Assembly (NCBI GenBank): GCA_947624765.1 | Contig: CANQLS010000218.1 | Coordinates: forward strand, 1-15,491 | Source of the DNA: an uncultured Clostridia bacterium | Lineage (GTDB): Bacteria; Bacillota; Clostridia; TANB77; UBA1234 | Reading direction: 5' to 3' | DNA: 15,491 bases | In this document: one piece after another, positions 14,601 to 15,491 of the stretch | Numbering within the stretch: position 1 is the stretch's first letter | How the letters are laid out: every line of letters begins with the position of its first letter | The notes under the pieces: generated by a model | The model's database searches: none | Told to the model about the DNA's origin: nothing | Seen by the model: only the letters and a program-made list of their open reading frames with translations | Translations under genes and position numbers: made by a program

Positions 14601-15491
14601 GGCAAGAATGTGTACAAGTGCGCCAATGAGGGCTGCACGGAAACCAAGGAAGAAGTAGGCGATCCCTATACCGATCACAAGTTCAGCGACGACAAGAAGG
14701 TGGACGGCCAGGCCGCGACCTGCGTTGACGCTGGATACTACCTGCAAATCTGCCAGAACGAGAACTGCGATGGCTATAAGGCGGAATACGGCGATCTGAA
14801 CGGCGCTGCTACCGAAGAATACGAGGGCCAGGCCGCCAAGCGGGTCACCATTCCTGCGACCGGTGAGCATACGTTCGGCGATTGGCACACCACCGATTAT
14901 CCCGGCGTGCTGGAGCGCGAATGCACGGTCTGCGGCAAGAAGGAAACCAATGTGGTGACCGATTGCACGCATGATGCGCTGCAGAAGGCCGTGGAGGACG
15001 CCGTGAAGAACGGCACCTATGAAGGCGAAGAACCCATTCCCGCCGATTGCGCGAACGGCGCTATCTACGAGAATCAATTCTGCGAAGAGTGCCTGCAGTA
15101 TGTGGACATCGAAGTGGGCGAGGGCCACGGCCACACCTGGAAGCTGGTCAATCCCGAAGATAAACCCGCCAGCTGCACCGAGGATTGGACGCGCCGCTAT
15201 GTCTGCGTCAATGAAGATTGCCCCGGCGCCGGCACCCATGAGAATTTCTGGACCGAAGGCGCCAGCAGCAATATGGCTCCCGGCAGCCATAACTACGAAA
15301 TCGACAAGGTCATCTATGCCGTGAACCAGACCGAGGAAGGCTATGCCCTCTATGTGGTAAGCGGTCCCTGGGAGAACTGGAACGAAGAAACCGGCGAAAC
15401 CACCGTTGGCGAGCATGTGTGGGACGATGAATATACCACGATTCCCCCCTACTGCACCACGGAAGGTTACGACGTGAAGGTCTGCCTGATC
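11646..15491 (+). CDS. Second giant secreted Cys-rich repeat protein (3' truncated by the window)
   Basis: The frame from ATG 11646 stays open for all 1282 codons to the window edge. Residues 1-22 are a signal peptide (MKK, Leu-rich core, cleavage after GIA). Residues 23-110 are an acidic Glu/Pro/Thr linker with PEEPTEPTEPE-like text. From residue 111 come modules as in the first giant: ATC or PTC, a Cys pair, then GH. By eye there are 13 CxxC pairs (CTKCG, CTVCG, CEDCG and others) and 7 CxNxxC-type pairs (CVNPGC, CINEGC, CANEGC and others). Longer repeats exist: a ~245-residue unit twice in tandem and a ~52-residue unit repeated. Architecture, order and codon use match the preceding gene, so I infer a tandem paralogue, probably co-transcribed or partly separated by the intergenic hairpin. 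The C-terminus, where an SH3b domain would sit by analogy, is not visible. Function is unknown; a surface stalk or adhesin is the best guess. Confidence 0.9.
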   Translation, partial: MKKPIALLMAILLLLQTTIGIADVDSDAYVDPATDTPVITEVLTEEEEPANADAPELTAPEEPTEPTEPEQEIVPEAEPVTVPEEPVDEVLPVDEAAPMDASDGEPSEDYCPATEDHNHVPKDIQESTCLERGDWVQKCTKCGYEVLRVPDAADPKGHTFERDGFDANVKTEANGWSEDKNEDCTATRYGRFTCTDCHAAQSKEYEIPGLAEHAGLIDTTVLPTCTTPGSARQYCTVCGKVFLDVPMISATGHRWALVTDEGTKPHCGQTWERRYECQNPGCSMEGEGTYDTSLNTIVGGTNYDTASALKAQGMTSDGTPKAYVVVNDANWNGNGGEHQWGAPVEKKATCTEDACTEETCELCGEIRKTNVQEGTALGHNWGKPTNAPEQCGDQYKHAHVTYCVNPGCEYNTTPITDHFDEKGCVDEEPSPYAAAYFVMDVKNCYLGDKTTWTCGACGWTESSEEDKPRGHHSYESAPGVISEDAVPISEVPSTCTTQGVKHYKCTDCGVLKTVDLPLDPTKHDYQEVTVEPDCVNDGYTLLICSYNSEHNTQSTIPATGHKFKEINVTKPATCTENGERQLICVNENCPGYDAKWGESNGDAIGETTDGKAYKTETIPFTGHNFARVEAMQTLCGAGDKHVHVKYCINEGCDLNYGVVKVEQHPELIERFGDETDVDEEKGHAYFVGDVKDCYNGDYKYWSCSVCGWSNQTEREEARGHHSYESAPGVFDITKYTAMEEANCTHPGYRFYECEDCGTTQRETLPMEPDAHDWVLTASRKADCELEGFEMWTCANNSTHTKYEVYDALGHAWDREDFDPTDPEQVQDVSKKPTCTEDGYTQYLCKLCDYNIKSEQVKIDKLGHVWEREGFDPKTDHVEILHEDPTCTEAGYTQYKCLDCEEQALSEQIVLDALGHDYDMDTVIKTVYPIDCQTPGYKEYACKRCEEGTEGHILHVEFPAAGFLKDDGHKWVLDEEASTPASCLFNGKNVYKCANEGCTETKEEVGDPYTDHKFSDDKKVDGQAATCVDAGYYLQICQNENCDGYKAEYGDLNGAATEEYEGQAAKRVTIPATGEHTFGDWHTTDYPGVLERECTVCGKKETNVVTDCTHDALQKAVEDAVKNGTYEGEEPIPADCANGAIYENQFCEECLQYVDIEVGEGHGHTWKLVNPEDKPASCTEDWTRRYVCVNEDCPGAGTHENFWTEGASSNMAPGSHNYEIDKVIYAVNQTEEGYALYVVSGPWENWNEETGETTVGEHVWDDEYTTIPPYCTTEGYDVKVCLI
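12777..14000 (+). repeat. ~245-codon super-repeat, two tandem copies (within the second giant gene)
   Basis: Unit 1 begins at GHNW (residue 378, base 12777) and unit 2 at GHNF (residue 622, base 13509), 244 codons apart. The order of elements is the same in both: (K)HxHVxYC(V/I)N, a four-spaced Cys pair, an acidic stretch, (A)YFV, DVK(N/D)CY, a CxxCGW pair, then RGHHSYESAPGV at residues 469 and 718. The DNA for the last motif is identical over 26 bases (13050-13075 and 13797-13822), although synonymous changes were free to occur, which indicates a fairly recent or homogenised duplication. Confidence 0.8.
14070..14400 (+). repeat. 52-53-codon tandem repeat (within the second giant gene)
   Basis: Units begin at LGHAWDREDFDP (GH at base 14070), LGHVWEREGFDP (14229) and LGHDYD (14385), spaced 53 and 52 codons. 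Between them both units carry PTCTE(D/A)GYTQY, a CxxC pair with two residues between (CKLC and CLDC) and SEQ(V/I). The closest pair is the first two. Confidence 0.75.

Noticed and set aside
11619..15416. A 1265-codon open frame on the minus strand
   Set aside because: This is the same codon-register shadow, of the second giant gene. The plus-strand frame has a ribosome binding site, a signal peptide and recognisable repeats.
1850..15491. CRISPR array or short tandem DNA repeats
   Set aside because: The repetition is at protein-module level with variable length and diverged DNA. No regular short direct repeats with unique spacers are present.

Overview
The window looks like a chromosomal segment of an anaerobic, Clostridia-like member of the Bacillota, of the kind found in gut or rumen. 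The grounds are two consensus sigma-A promoters (TTGACA, 17-base spacer, TATACT), AAAGGA(G)-type ribosome binding sites, a tRNA gene that encodes its CCA end, moderately GC-rich coding DNA beside AT-rich spacers, and very large secreted proteins built from the Cys-rich repeats (ATCTxxGY, then CxxCG, then PALGH) that are common in predicted surface proteins of this group. The species cannot be told from the sequence.

Layout. (1) 1-263: 3' end of a gene cut by the window edge, encoding an SH3b-like C-terminus. (2) 272-441: a complete tRNA-Ser(CGA) transcription unit with its own promoter and intrinsic terminator. (3) 442-737: AT-rich spacer without a convincing gene, holding a perfect 26-base palindrome and a hairpin followed by a T-run. 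(4) 738-1150: strong promoter and a roughly 375-base, heavily structured 5' leader that I cannot assign to a known RNA class. (5) 1151-11536: one uninterrupted 3461-codon gene for a giant secreted Cys-rich repeat protein with a C-terminal SH3b-like domain. (6) 11537-11645: 109-base spacer with a perfect 14-bp inverted repeat. (7) 11646-15491: a second giant protein of the same architecture, open to the window edge (1282 codons seen, no stop).

Both giants have a signal peptide, an acidic Pro/Thr/Glu-rich linker, and then dozens of modules. Each module has a Cys in an (A/P)TC motif, a Cys pair (CxxCG or CxNxxC type) and a downstream GH or NH histidine. They look like tandem paralogues, probably expressed together. 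The likely picture is a pair of very long, acidic surface stalks or adhesins. Each module offers three Cys and one His, which could bind metal or form disulfides; that is inference. No enzyme, sortase motif, dockerin or phage/transposon gene is visible.

Long reverse-strand reading frames opposite both giants are shadows. They exist because the sense genes almost never use TTA, CTA or TCA codons.
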